The position numbers and the translations under genes are program-made. The notes beneath the pieces were generated by a model, which was given only the letters and a program-made list of their open reading frames with translations, made no database searches and had not been told where the DNA came from. DNA of 64,000 nucleotides from Streptomyces sp. Ru62 (lineage in GTDB: Bacteria > Actinomycetota > Actinomycetes > Streptomycetales > Streptomycetaceae), in NCBI RefSeq assembly GCF_002920615.1, contig NZ_PQSU01000026.1, positions 62,001 to 126,000 on the forward strand, given 5' to 3'. Positions 32,196 to 40,342 of this stretch are shown here, in pieces. Position 1 is the first letter of the stretch. Every line of letters starts with the position of its first letter.

Positions 32196-33393
32196 CGGTG
32201 CCTCCCCGACCCGCGGCCGGCCTGCGCAGCCGGCGGTACCCGAGGAAACCGACCGCGACCGCGACGGCCCCGGACACGGCCGGAACCCCGTACCCGGCCC
32301 GTGCCCCGGCCGCGTCGATCACCCAGCCGGCCACGGAGGAGCCGGCCGCGATGCCGACGGCGAGGCCGGTGCTCACCCAGGTCATGCCCTCGGTGAGCTG
32401 CGCGCGCGGTACGTGCTCTTCGATGAGGGACATCGTCGTGATCATCGTCGGCGCGATGGACAGCCCCGCAACGAACAGCGCCACGGCCAGAAGCGGCAAG
32501 TTTCCGACCAGTAGGAGGGGGATCATACTCACGGCCATCGCCGCCACGCCCAGCAACCAGCGACGTTCCGGCGCACCGCTGAGGCGCAGCAGTCCGAAGA
32601 CCACGCCCGCGACGCACGAACCGGCCGCGTACAACGCGAGGACCAGGCTCGCGGCGCCCTTGTGGCCGCGCTCGTCGGCGAAGGCGACCGTGACCACGTC
32701 CACCGCCCCGAAGATCGCGCCGGTCGCCACGAAGGTCGCCACCAGCACCTGGAGCCCCGGCGCGCGCAGGGCGCTGCCGCCGCCCCGCCGCTCGCGCGGA
32801 TGCGGTTCCGGCTCGGTGGCGCGCTGGGAGGTGAGCCACAGGACGCCGGCCAGCAGGAAGCAGGCGGCGAGCAGCGGGCCCGCCTCCGGGAACCAGGCCG
32901 TGGACAGGCCGATGGAGATGATCGGCCCGAAGATGAAGCACACCTCGTCCACGACCGACTCGAACGAGTAGGCGGTGTGCAGCTTCGGGGTGCCCCGGTA
33001 CAGCGCGGCCCAGCGGGCCCGGATCATCGCGCCCAGACTCGGCACCGAGCCGATCCCGGCCGCACAGACGAACAGCACCCAGTCCGGCCACCGGAAGTGC
33101 GCGGCGAGCAGCAGCCCGGCCGCCGCGAGCAGGGCCACCAGGGTCGCGGGGCGCAGCACCCGGCGCTGCCCGTGCCGGTCCACCAGCCGGGAGATCTGCG
33201 GGCCGATCGCCGCGGCGGACAGCGCGATCGCGGCCGACAGGGCGCCCGCGAGGCCATAGCGCCCGGTGAGCTGGGAGACCATCGTGACGACGCCGATGCC
33301 CATCATCGACAGCGGCATCCGCCCGAGGAATCCCGCGGCGGAGAAGGCCTTGGTGCCGGGCTCGGCGAACAGGGCTCTGTAGGGGCTGGGCAC
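32155..33393 (-). CDS. MFS transporter
   Basis: A 412-residue major facilitator protein with 12 predicted membrane segments. The loop between segments 2 and 3 reads RLVDRHGQRRVL, the family's conserved signature. It resembles sugar or drug efflux carriers; the substrate is unknown. GTG start at 33393. Overlapping by 41 bp with the FAD-oxidase gene downstream suggests a joint role, possibly exporting or importing the oxidase's substrate or product (inference). Divergent from ferrochelatase. Confidence 0.88.
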   Translation of the reverse strand: MPSPYRALFAEPGTKAFSAAGFLGRMPLSMMGIGVVTMVSQLTGRYGLAGALSAAIALSAAAIGPQISRLVDRHGQRRVLRPATLVALLAAAGLLLAAHFRWPDWVLFVCAAGIGSVPSLGAMIRARWAALYRGTPKLHTAYSFESVVDEVCFIFGPIISIGLSTAWFPEAGPLLAACFLLAGVLWLTSQRATEPEPHPRERRGGGSALRAPGLQVLVATFVATGAIFGAVDVVTVAFADERGHKGAASLVLALYAAGSCVAGVVFGLLRLSGAPERRWLLGVAAMAVSMIPLLLVGNLPLLAVALFVAGLSIAPTMITTMSLIEEHVPRAQLTEGMTWVSTGLAVGIAAGSSVAGWVIDAAGARAGYGVPAVSGAVAVAVGFLGYRRLRRPAAGRGGTVGQHSEREERHVA

Positions 33394-33447
33394 GTGGTCT
33401 CCGAAGCGGCTCGGTAAGGCGCGAATGCGGCTGATACAGCTTACGAG

Positions 33448-33461
33448 TTAGGACACCCTAA
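33448..33461. promoter_or_regulatory. Short dyad in the MFS/hemH divergent promoter region
   Basis: TTAGG-acac-CCTAA, a perfect 5-bp inverted repeat in an AT-richer patch. The arms look like the outer arms of an iron box but the spacer is 4 instead of 9 bp, so DmdR1 binding is doubtful. Confidence 0.25.
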
Positions 33462-33565
33462 TCACACCCGGTATGACGCTGGGACAAACCACACTGAACC
33501 GACTGGAAGCCGACTCTTCACCCCGCTGTTTCCCCGCTGTCGGTGCCGGGTGGCAGGATCGACTC

Positions 33566-34693
33566 ATGCCAGACGCGCTCGATCCCACCCCGTACGACGC
33601 CCTGCTCCTGCTCTCCTTCGGCGGCCCCGAAGGCCCGGACGACGTGGTCCCGTTCCTGGAGAACGTCACGCGCGGGCGAGGCATCCCCAAGGAACGCCTC
33701 AAGGAGGTCGGGCAGCACTACTTCCTGTTCGGCGGGGTCAGCCCCATCAACGCCCAGAACCGCGCCCTGCTGGACGCCCTGCGCAAGGACTTCGCCGACC
33801 ACGGCCTGGAGCTGCCGGTCTACTGGGGCAACCGCAACTGGGCGCCGTACCTGACGGACACCCTGCGCGAGATGGTCGCCGACGGCCGCCGCCGCATCCT
33901 GGTCCTCGCCACCAGCGCCTACGCCTCCTACTCGGGCTGCCGCCAGTACCGGGAGAACCTCGCCGACGCGCTGGCGGCCCTGGAGGCCGAGGGCCTGGAG
34001 CTGCCGAGGATCGACAAGCTGCGGCACTACTTCAACCACCCCGGCTTCGTCGAACCCATGACCGACGGCGTGCTGCGCGCCCTCGCCGACCTCCCCGAGG
34101 ACGTCCGCGCGGGCGCCCACATCGCCTTCACCACCCACTCCATCCCCACCTCCGCCGCCGACACATCCGGCCCCGTCGAGGCCCACGGCGAGGGCGGCGC
34201 CTACGTCGAGCAGCACCTGGACGTGGCCCAGCTGATCGCCGACGCCGTCCGCGAGCGCACCGGCGTCGACCACCCCTGGCGGCTCGTCTACCAGTCCCGC
34301 TCCGGCGCCCCGCACATCCCCTGGCTGGAGCCGGACATCTGCGACCACCTGGAGGAGCGGCACGCCGCCGGTGTCCCGGCCGTCGTCATGGCCCCCATCG
34401 GCTTCGTCTCCGACCACATGGAGGTCCTCTACGACCTCGACACCGAGGCGACGGCCAAGGCCGGGGAACTGGGCCTGCCGGTGCGCCGCTCGGCCACCGT
34501 GGGCGCCGACCCGCGGTTCGCCGCGGCCGTCCGCGAGCTGATCCTGGAGCGGGCCGCCGTGGAGCGCGGCCAGGGGGTCACCCCCTGCGCCCTGGGCGCG
34601 CTCGGCCCCAGCCACCACGTCTGCCCGGTCGGCTGCTGCCCGCCCCGCGCCCCGCGCCCCGCCGCCGCGGGCGCCGACAGCCCCTACGCGTGA
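33566..34693 (+). CDS. hemH: Ferrochelatase (coproporphyrin III type expected)
   Basis: A 375-residue metal chelatase that inserts ferrous iron into a porphyrin late in haem synthesis. The catalytic His is in the FTTHSIPTSAAD segment, and the acidic metal-path residues are in the HMEVLYDLDTEA segment. Actinobacteria use the coproporphyrin route, so the substrate is probably coproporphyrin III. The C-terminal VCPVGCCPPRAPRP carries three cysteines that could contribute to a 2Fe-2S cluster as known in some actinobacterial ferrochelatases. The ATG at 33566 follows a weak GCAGGA site, possibly also a -10. The next gene begins 8 bp downstream. Confidence 0.93.
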   Translation: MPDALDPTPYDALLLLSFGGPEGPDDVVPFLENVTRGRGIPKERLKEVGQHYFLFGGVSPINAQNRALLDALRKDFADHGLELPVYWGNRNWAPYLTDTLREMVADGRRRILVLATSAYASYSGCRQYRENLADALAALEAEGLELPRIDKLRHYFNHPGFVEPMTDGVLRALADLPEDVRAGAHIAFTTHSIPTSAADTSGPVEAHGEGGAYVEQHLDVAQLIADAVRERTGVDHPWRLVYQSRSGAPHIPWLEPDICDHLEERHAAGVPAVVMAPIGFVSDHMEVLYDLDTEATAKAGELGLPVRRSATVGADPRFAAAVRELILERAAVERGQGVTPCALGALGPSHHVCPVGCCPPRAPRPAAAGADSPYA

Positions 34694-34701
34694 GGAGACC
34701 C

Positions 34702-35517
34702 GTGACCGACGCCCTGCACCGGGACCTGCTCGAACTGGCCCAGGAGGCCGCCCGCCGCGCCGGCGAGCTGCTGCGCGACGGCCGCCCCGCCGACCTTGCC
34801 GTGGCGAAGACCAAGTCCAGCCCCATCGACGTCGTCACCGAGATGGACATCGCGGCGGAGAAGCTGATCACCGACCTGATCTCCGGGCAGCGCCCCGACG
34901 ACGGCTTCCTCGGCGAGGAGGGAGCCTCCGTCGAGGGCACGAGCGGCATCCGCTGGGTGATCGACCCGCTGGACGGCACCGTCAACTACCTGTACGGCCT
35001 GCCGACCTGGGCGGTGTCCATCGCCGCCGAGCAGGACGGCGAGACAGTGGTCGGGGTCGTCGCGGCTCCGATGCGCGGTGAGACGTACCACGCGGTGCGC
35101 GGCGGCGGCGCGTGGGCCACGGGCGCGTGGCAGGGCGAGCGGGCGCTCGCCTGCCGGCCCGCGCCCCCGCTGGACCAGGCCCTGGTCTCCACCGGTTTCA
35201 ACTACGTCACCGAGGTCCGCGCCCACCAGGCCGGGATCGCCGCCCGGCTGATCCCCGTCCTGCGGGACATCCGGCGCGGCGGTTCGGCGGCGATCGACCT
35301 GTGCGACGTGGCCTGCGGCCGGCTCGACGGGTACTACGAGCGGGGGCTCAACGCGTGGGACTTCGCGGCGGGGGACCTGATCGCCCGGGAGGCCGGTGCG
35401 CTGACCGGTGGACGGCCCGGGGAGCGGCCGTCACGGGATCTGACCGTGGCCGGGTCGCCGGGCGTCTTCGAGCCCCTCCAGCGGCTGCTGGAGGACTTCG
35501 GCGCCTGGCACGACTGA
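34702..35517 (+). CDS. suhB: Inositol monophosphatase family protein
   Basis: A 271-residue Mg-dependent phosphatase. All family motifs are present: GEEGAS (metal Glu), DPLDGTVNYLYGLP (two metal Asp), and WDFAAGDLIAREAGA near the C-terminus. Substrates in this family include inositol-1-phosphate, histidinol phosphate and fructose-1,6-bisphosphate. The GTG at 34702 is preceded by TGAGGAG that includes the ferrochelatase stop codon, so the two genes are an operon. A strong hairpin follows. Confidence 0.9.
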   Translation: MTDALHRDLLELAQEAARRAGELLRDGRPADLAVAKTKSSPIDVVTEMDIAAEKLITDLISGQRPDDGFLGEEGASVEGTSGIRWVIDPLDGTVNYLYGLPTWAVSIAAEQDGETVVGVVAAPMRGETYHAVRGGGAWATGAWQGERALACRPAPPLDQALVSTGFNYVTEVRAHQAGIAARLIPVLRDIRRGGSAAIDLCDVACGRLDGYYERGLNAWDFAAGDLIAREAGALTGGRPGERPSRDLTVAGSPGVFEPLQRLLEDFGAWHD

Positions 35518-35541
35518 CCCAGGGAGAGCGGGCACGCAAAG

Positions 35542-35570
35542 GGACCCCGGCGCTGGATTCGCCGGGGTCC
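35542..35570. terminator. Bidirectional terminator
   Basis: Arms GGACCCCGGCG (35542-35552) and CGCCGGGGTCC (35560-35570) with a 7-nt loop, between the convergent suhB and 57-residue protein genes. Confidence 0.85.
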
Positions 35571-35590
35571 CCTCTTGCGCTTCGGGCCGA

Positions 35591-35764
35591 TCAGACGCGT
35601 GACGCGCCGACTTCCACACCGTGTTCGGCGGCGAGGCGTCGCAGGTCGTCGAGCTCTGCCTGCTCCACCTCGACGAGGAAGTCGTCGCCCTCGTCACGAG
35701 CCCGCGACAGGTCGGACTCGGTCGCCCTTATGCGCTGCAGAAGTCCTGCGGTGAAAGCGTCCAT
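35591..35764 (-). CDS. Small conserved-type hypothetical protein, 57 residues
   Basis: A highly charged, helical 57-residue protein (RIRATESDLSRARDEGDDFL, then EVEQAELDDLRRLAAEHGVEV) with heptad-like leucines, suggesting a short coiled coil. A GAGGGGGC ribosome binding site precedes the ATG at 35764 and a shared terminator follows its stop, which argues for a real gene. No function is known to me; it is neither secreted nor membrane-bound. Confidence 0.8.
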   Translation of the reverse strand: MDAFTAGLLQRIRATESDLSRARDEGDDFLVEVEQAELDDLRRLAAEHGVEVGASRV

Positions 35765-36176
35765 GCTGCGCCCCCTCGTCCAGGGTCGTGGGTCGGTGGC
35801 ACGGGGGTGTGCCGTAGGGAAGGGGCGATCACGTCTCTCGCAGGTGCCCAGCGCTGCCCGGCCGGGCGGCGACGGTGCCGGACACCCACGCCCGCTCTGC
35901 CAAGCGGCGGCCGAAGTACCGCATGGTGCTGCGGCACATGCAGAGCGTGATCGCGGGGTGTAAAGCCGTCCTCCCCCAGCTCCCCTCCGCGGAAACCTCA
36001 ACCGGAGCAGAAATTCTCGTATTCCCGCCCGCGGACCCCGGTCCCTGCGGTCCGGACACCGCCTTACAGCCGACTTATGGCCGAAAAGGGCAGGATGGGG
36101 GTCACATCCACGGACACCCCTGCCCGCACGCGCCCACGGCGCGTCCTCGCGGGTGGACACAGGAAGGACAAGCGAC
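35765..36176. other. 412-bp intergenic region before cutR
   Basis: No gene recognised. It must hold the divergent promoters for the 57-residue protein and cutRS. A less GC-rich patch at 35990-36080 (AGAAATTCTCG, TTACAGCCGACTTATGG) is the likely cutR promoter zone. A frame of about 100 codons from 35875 has no ribosome binding site and is not supported. Confidence 0.45.
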
Positions 36177-36830
36177 GTGCGCGTACTCGTCGTCGAGGAC
36201 GAGCAGCTGCTCGCCGATGCGGTGGCCACCGGACTGCGCCGGGAGGCCATGGCCGTCGACGTCGTGTACGACGGTGCGGCCGCCCTGGAGCGCATCGGCG
36301 TCAACGACTACGACGTGGTCGTCCTCGACCGCGACCTCCCGCTCGTCCACGGCGACGACGTCTGCCGCAAGATCGTCGAGCTGGGCATGCCCACGCGCGT
36401 GCTCATGCTCACCGCCTCGGGTGACGTCAGCGACCGCGTCGAGGGCCTGGAGATCGGCGCCGACGACTATCTGCCCAAGCCGTTCGCGTTCAGCGAGCTG
36501 ATCGCGCGCGTGCGCGCCCTCGGCCGCCGGACCAGCGTGCCGCTGCCGCCGGTCCTGGAGCGCGCCGGCATCAAGCTCGACCCCAACCGCCGCGAGGTCT
36601 TCCGTGACGGCAAGGAGGTCCAGCTCGCGCCCAAGGAGTTCGCGGTGCTGGAGGTCCTGATGCGCAGCGAGGGCGCGGTCGTCTCGGCGGAGCAGCTGCT
36701 GGAGAAGGCCTGGGACGAGAACACCGACCCGTTCACCAACGTGGTGCGCGTGACGGTGATGACCCTGCGCCGCAAGCTGGGCGAGCCGCCCGTCATCGTC
36801 ACCGTCCCCGGCTCCGGCTACCGGATCTGA
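36177..36830 (+). CDS. cutR: Response regulator CutR
   Basis: A 217-residue OmpR/PhoB-type regulator. The receiver has Glu7-Asp8, phosphoacceptor Asp51 in VVVLDRDLP and Lys in YLPKPF; the winged-helix DNA-binding domain (about 125-217) ends in GSGYRI. Size and sequence match CutR of the CutRS system, first described in S. lividans as a repressor of actinorhodin and later linked to secretion stress (from memory). The GTG at 36177 has AGGAAGGA 8 nt upstream. cutS follows after 5 bp. Confidence 0.93.
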   Translation: MRVLVVEDEQLLADAVATGLRREAMAVDVVYDGAAALERIGVNDYDVVVLDRDLPLVHGDDVCRKIVELGMPTRVLMLTASGDVSDRVEGLEIGADDYLPKPFAFSELIARVRALGRRTSVPLPPVLERAGIKLDPNRREVFRDGKEVQLAPKEFAVLEVLMRSEGAVVSAEQLLEKAWDENTDPFTNVVRVTVMTLRRKLGEPPVIVTVPGSGYRI

Positions 36831-36835
36831 TCCCC

Positions 36836-38092
36836 GTGGCCACGACACCCGCGCCGCCCCAGGCGCCCCCCAAGCCGACCTGGGACCCCAGGAGGCCGCA
36901 GCCGCCCTTCCCGTGGCTGCGCCCGACCATCCGCATACGGCTGACCCTGCTCTACGGCGGCATGTTCCTGATCGCCGGCATCCTGCTGCTGTCGATCATC
37001 TACCTGCTGGCCGCGCAGGCGATCAGCACCGGCAACCAGCCGCTGTTCAAGATCGTCAGCGGTTCGGCGATCAAGGTCACCAGCGACAACTGCCCCGCGG
37101 TCACCGCGATCAACTCCGGCCCGGTGCCGCTGTCGGACTTCAACGAGGCCATCGCCCACTGCGTGGACCAGCAGCGCCAGGCGGCCCTGGACAACCTGCT
37201 CAGCCGCTCCCTGCTGGCACTGCTGGGCCTCGCCGTGATCGCCTTCGCGTTCGGCTACGCGATGGCCGGCCGTGTGCTCTCCCCGCTCGGCCGCATCACC
37301 CGTACCGCCCGCCAGGTCGCCGGCTCGGACCTCTCCCGCCGGATCGAGCTGGACGGCCCGGACGACGAGCTGAAGGAGCTGGCCGACACCTTCGACGACA
37401 TGCTGGAGCGGCTGGAGCGGGCCTTCACCGCCCAGCAGCGCTTCGTGGGCAACGCCTCGCACGAGCTGCGCACCCCGCTGGCGATCAACCGCACGCTCCT
37501 CGAAGTGCACCTGTCGGACCCGAACGCGCCGATGGAACTCCAGCAGCTCGGCAAGACCCTGCTCGCCACCAACGAGCGCAGCGAACAGCTGGTCGAAGGG
37601 CTGCTGCTGCTCGCCCGCAGTGACAACCAGATCGTCGAGCGCAAGCCGGTCGACCTGGCCGAGGTTGCCACGCAGGCCGTCGACCAGGTGCACGCCGAGG
37701 CCGACGCCAAGGGCGTGAAGATCCGCGGCGAGCGCAAGCCCGCCGTGGTGCAGGGCAACGGCGTGCTGCTGGAGCGGATCGCGCTGAACCTCGTCCAGAA
37801 CGCCGTGCGGTACAACGTGCCGGAGGACGGCTGGGTCGAGGTGGACACCGAGATCCAGCACGGGCAGGCGGTGCTGACCGTCACGAACACCGGGCCTGTC
37901 GTGCCGGCGTACGAGATCGACAACCTCTTCGAGCCCTTCCGGCGGTTGCGCACCGAGCGGACGGGCAGTGACAAGGGGGTGGGCCTCGGTCTGTCCATCG
38001 TCCGGTCCGTGGCCCGCGCGCACGGCGGTCACATTCTGGCCCAGCCCCGGGAGGGTGGCGGACTGGTGATGCGCGTCACCCTGCCGTTGTGA
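36836..38092 (+). CDS. cutS: Sensor histidine kinase CutS
   Basis: A 418-residue membrane kinase. Two membrane segments (about 33-62 and 122-145) bracket a short extracellular sensor of about 60 residues with two cysteines, Cys86 and Cys109, which could form a disulfide and let the kinase read extracellular redox or protein folding. HAMP is followed by the phosphoacceptor NASHELRTPLAI, N-box NLVQNAVRYN and G-box GVGLGLSIV. It is cognate to CutR immediately upstream. GTG start, with no strong ribosome binding site, consistent with coupling. Confidence 0.93.
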   Translation: MATTPAPPQAPPKPTWDPRRPQPPFPWLRPTIRIRLTLLYGGMFLIAGILLLSIIYLLAAQAISTGNQPLFKIVSGSAIKVTSDNCPAVTAINSGPVPLSDFNEAIAHCVDQQRQAALDNLLSRSLLALLGLAVIAFAFGYAMAGRVLSPLGRITRTARQVAGSDLSRRIELDGPDDELKELADTFDDMLERLERAFTAQQRFVGNASHELRTPLAINRTLLEVHLSDPNAPMELQQLGKTLLATNERSEQLVEGLLLLARSDNQIVERKPVDLAEVATQAVDQVHAEADAKGVKIRGERKPAVVQGNGVLLERIALNLVQNAVRYNVPEDGWVEVDTEIQHGQAVLTVTNTGPVVPAYEIDNLFEPFRRLRTERTGSDKGVGLGLSIVRSVARAHGGHILAQPREGGGLVMRVTLPL

Positions 38093-38146
38093 CCAGAGAC
38101 CGACACACGCGGAGGATGTTCGCTTTGCGCGGAATTTTTGGGCCGC

Positions 38147-38202
38147 CGTACATGGTTCTTCCTGTGTGATCGATCACATGGGCGGATTTCCGGCCATGTA
38201 CG
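38147..38202. promoter_or_regulatory. Two staggered dyads downstream of cutS
   Basis: A perfect 14-bp palindrome TGTGATCGATCACA (38165-38178) lies inside a 9-bp inverted repeat, CGTACATGG (38147-38155) and CCATGTACG (38194-38202). Their centres are 3 bp apart. This starts a 393-bp non-coding stretch before the DUF4193 gene. The palindrome resembles a cyclic-AMP receptor site but has a 4-bp spacer between TGTGA and TCACA instead of 6. Confidence 0.5.
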
Positions 38203-38270
38203 CACGGTGATCATGACAGAAGGTGGAAAGCCGGGAAAGTCCGGGTTTTCAGGGCTCTTGATCACGGGAA

Positions 38271-38326
38271 GTACACGGTGAGGCGCCTTTGAGGTGCGGC
38301 ATTCGAACCGTGTACGGTCCTCACCG
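38271..38326 (+). promoter_or_regulatory. Overlapping, mutually exclusive stem-loops before the DUF4193 gene
   Basis: GTACACGG (38271-38278) can pair with CCGTGTAC (38308-38315), and the overlapping CGGTGAGG (38276-38283) can pair with CCTCACCG (38319-38326). The two left arms share three bases, so only one stem can form fully at a time. A further small hairpin TGAGGC/GCCTCA is at 38390-38410. Whether these are RNA switches or DNA operators is open. Confidence 0.4.
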
Positions 38327-38485
38327 CCATCCAAGCCGATCACTCTTGAGGGGTCGGGTTGGGTGTCGATTGAGTAACAGACCTTGATGTGAGGCAAAAT
38401 CTCCGCCTCAGGTCGGGCACAAGTCCGGCCTCTCACGCGTTACGTGCGCTGGAGACACCGCAGACACCCAGAGGGGGAGAGCGAT

Positions 38486-38782
38486 ATGGCAACCGATTAC
38501 GACACTCCACGCAAGACCGACGACGACGTCGACTCGGACAGCCTTGAAGAGCTGAAGGCCCGGCGGAACGACAAGTCCACCTCGTCGGTGGACGTCGACG
38601 AGTTCGAGGCCGCCGAGGGCCTCGAACTGCCCGGAGCCGACCTCTCGAACGAGGAGCTGGCCGTCCGGGTGCTGCCGAAGCAGCAGGACGAGTTCACCTG
38701 CATGAGCTGCTTCCTGGTGCACCACCGCAGCCAGCTGGCCAGGGAGAAGAACGGCCAGCCGATCTGCCGCGACTGCGACTGA
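38486..38782 (+). CDS. DUF4193 zinc-ribbon-like protein
   Basis: A 98-residue acidic protein. The N-terminal 60 residues are Asp/Glu-rich and likely disordered; the C-terminal part has two CxxC pairs, CMSC and CRDC, 20 residues apart, forming a probable zinc site as in DksA/TraR-like proteins. The family is restricted to actinobacteria and has no assigned function that I know. GAGGGGGAGA precedes the ATG. It is followed 13 bp later by the EcsC-like gene. Confidence 0.9.
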   Translation: MATDYDTPRKTDDDVDSDSLEELKARRNDKSTSSVDVDEFEAAEGLELPGADLSNEELAVRVLPKQQDEFTCMSCFLVHHRSQLAREKNGQPICRDCD

Positions 38783-38795
38783 GGACGGGTCGGCC

Positions 38796-39710
38796 GTGTC
38801 TGGCTCGACCCCTCCCCGGAAGCGCCGCTTCCCCCTGCGGAAAGCGGACCAAGGGCCGCTCGGCGGCCCGCACGGCGCGCGTGACGGCGAGCGGGGCTCA
38901 CCGGTGACGGGAGCCCCGCTCGAACCGGCGGCCGGCCGGGAGAACCTGCCCGCGTCGGCGCAGAACCCCGCACCCGTCGCCCGGCGCCGGGCGGCGGTGA
39001 TCCGTGAGAAGGCCCGGGATCTGGCCCGGGAAGGCGCCCGTAAGGGCGGCAGCCGGGCTCGCGCGGGGCTGGCGTACCTCGCGGACCGGATCATCGAGAT
39101 CGCCCCGCGCATCCCCGTACGCGACCTCGCGACCCTGCGGGGCCAGTTCCCCGGCCTCGGACCGGAGGAGCTGGCCGACAAGCTGGTGGCGGGTGCGGCG
39201 GCCGGCACCTCGACGGTCGGAGCCGGGATCGGAGCGGCGGCCATGCTGCCGGTGCCGCCGGCCATGCCGACCGAACTGGCCGCGGAGATCACCGGGGTCG
39301 CCGCGATCGAGCTGAAGCTCATCGCCGAACTGCACGAGGTCTACGGCGTACGCCCGCCCGGGAACCTCAAGACCCGCTCCGCCGCGTATCTGTCCTCCTG
39401 GTCGGGGGAGCGCGGGATCGACGTGATGAAGCCGTCGACGTACGACACGGCCATGGGCGGCCACATGAAGCGCCACCTCCGTCAGCAGATCATGAAGCGG
39501 ATGGTGCGCGACCTGCCCAACCTGATGCCGTTCATGGTCGGGGCCACGGTCGGGGCGGTCATGAACCGCCGGGACACCAAGAGACTCGCGGCCCGCATCC
39601 GGGCCGATCTGCGCAAGATCCAGGTGCCCTGGGACGAGCTGCCGGAGCTGCCGCCGCTGGAGAAGCCGGCGCAGCCGCTGAGACTGGGCGAGCTGCCCGA
39701 CGAACTCTAG
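38796..39710 (+). CDS. EcsC-like protein of unknown function
   Basis: A 304-residue protein. The first 65 residues are basic and Pro/Gly-rich. The middle has amphipathic to hydrophobic helices (GAGIGAAAMLPVPPAMPTEL, about residues 145-165) followed by a YGV-RPPGN motif that resembles EcsC-family proteins, peripheral membrane proteins without a known activity. A second hydrophobic helix (LMPFMVGATVGAVMN) is near residue 245. GTG start at 38796. Its stop codon abuts the stop of the convergent DUF3093 gene with no base between. Confidence 0.7.
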   Translation: MSGSTPPRKRRFPLRKADQGPLGGPHGARDGERGSPVTGAPLEPAAGRENLPASAQNPAPVARRRAAVIREKARDLAREGARKGGSRARAGLAYLADRIIEIAPRIPVRDLATLRGQFPGLGPEELADKLVAGAAAGTSTVGAGIGAAAMLPVPPAMPTELAAEITGVAAIELKLIAELHEVYGVRPPGNLKTRSAAYLSSWSGERGIDVMKPSTYDTAMGGHMKRHLRQQIMKRMVRDLPNLMPFMVGATVGAVMNRRDTKRLAARIRADLRKIQVPWDELPELPPLEKPAQPLRLGELPDEL

Positions 39711-40175
39711 CTAGGCGTGCGCCTTGCGTGCCGCCTCGATCGCCGCGGCCAGCTTCTCCGGCTCCCGCGTCGACAGGTACAGGTACGGCGTCGGGTCCTG
39801 CGGGTCCGTGACCTCCACGCGCAGTGCCGTCGGGATGTAGGCGCGCAGCAGCAGGAACGCCCGGGTGTCGGCCTTGTACGTCCGCCAGGCGCGGGCCTCC
39901 TCCGCGTCCAGGATCTGCGCCTCGCCCAGCGCCGCCACGGGGATCTTCGCCTCGCCCGCGATCAGGGAGTCGCCCACGACCCGGATCCGCGGGGAGCCGT
40001 AGGCGCTGGCCACCACCGCCGCCGCGGCCGTACCGCCGACCAGGCCGCCGAGCAGCGGCAGGGTGCCGAAGGGCAGCAGTATCAGGGCGAACGAGACCCC
40101 CACCAGGAAGCTGATCAACCACCACGAGCGGGGGGCGGTGAGGCGTTCTTCGTACGGGGTGGCGGAGAGCTGCAT
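39711..40175 (-). CDS. DUF3093 membrane protein
   Basis: A 154-residue protein with two N-terminal membrane segments (WWLISFLVGVSFALILLPFG and LLGGLVGGTAAAAVVASAYG) and a C-terminal cytoplasmic domain (TRAFLLLRAYIPTALRVEVTDP). This matches the actinobacterial DUF3093 family, often next to dut as here. Role unknown. The ATG at 40175 begins the conserved segment QLSATPYEERLTAPRSWW; the frame continues upstream through repeats but is not coding there. Confidence 0.85.
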   Translation of the reverse strand: MQLSATPYEERLTAPRSWWLISFLVGVSFALILLPFGTLPLLGGLVGGTAAAAVVASAYGSPRIRVVGDSLIAGEAKIPVAALGEAQILDAEEARAWRTYKADTRAFLLLRAYIPTALRVEVTDPQDPTPYLYLSTREPEKLAAAIEAARKAHA

Positions 40176-40222
40176 GAAGCCAAGCTTGGCACGGGATCCG
40201 CACACCACCGGAGCCGGGGCGC

Positions 40223-40324
40223 TCGGCGCGAAGCGCTGTCGAGTGGGGCGGTGGTGGGTGGCGGGCGGGACGGGCTGTCGGCGCGTAGCGCTGTCGAGTG
40301 GGGCGGTGGTGGGCGACGGGCGGG
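40223..40324. repeat. Tandem 47-bp near-identical repeats, 55-bp period
   Basis: Copies at 40223-40269 and 40278-40324 differ at three positions; the central 27 bases starting AGCGCTGTCGAGTGGGGCGG (40232-40258 and 40287-40313) are identical. They fill the space between the divergent DUF3093 and thioesterase genes and abut the likely thioesterase promoter (TAAGGT, 40329-40334). Confidence 0.75.
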
Positions 40325-40342
40325 CGGGTAAGGTCTGCGGCT

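Noticed and set aside
33448..33461. Second iron box between the MFS and ferrochelatase genes
   Set aside because: Arms TTAGG/CCTAA are right but the 4-bp spacer is far too short and the inner half-sites are missing.
35875..36176. Possible small gene upstream of cutR
   Set aside because: No ribosome binding site, composition not coding-like, and it would run into cutR in another phase.
38165..38178. Cyclic-AMP receptor (Crp) site
   Set aside because: TGTGA and TCACA are separated by 4 bp; a Crp site needs 6, and the S. coelicolor consensus as I recall it also differs.
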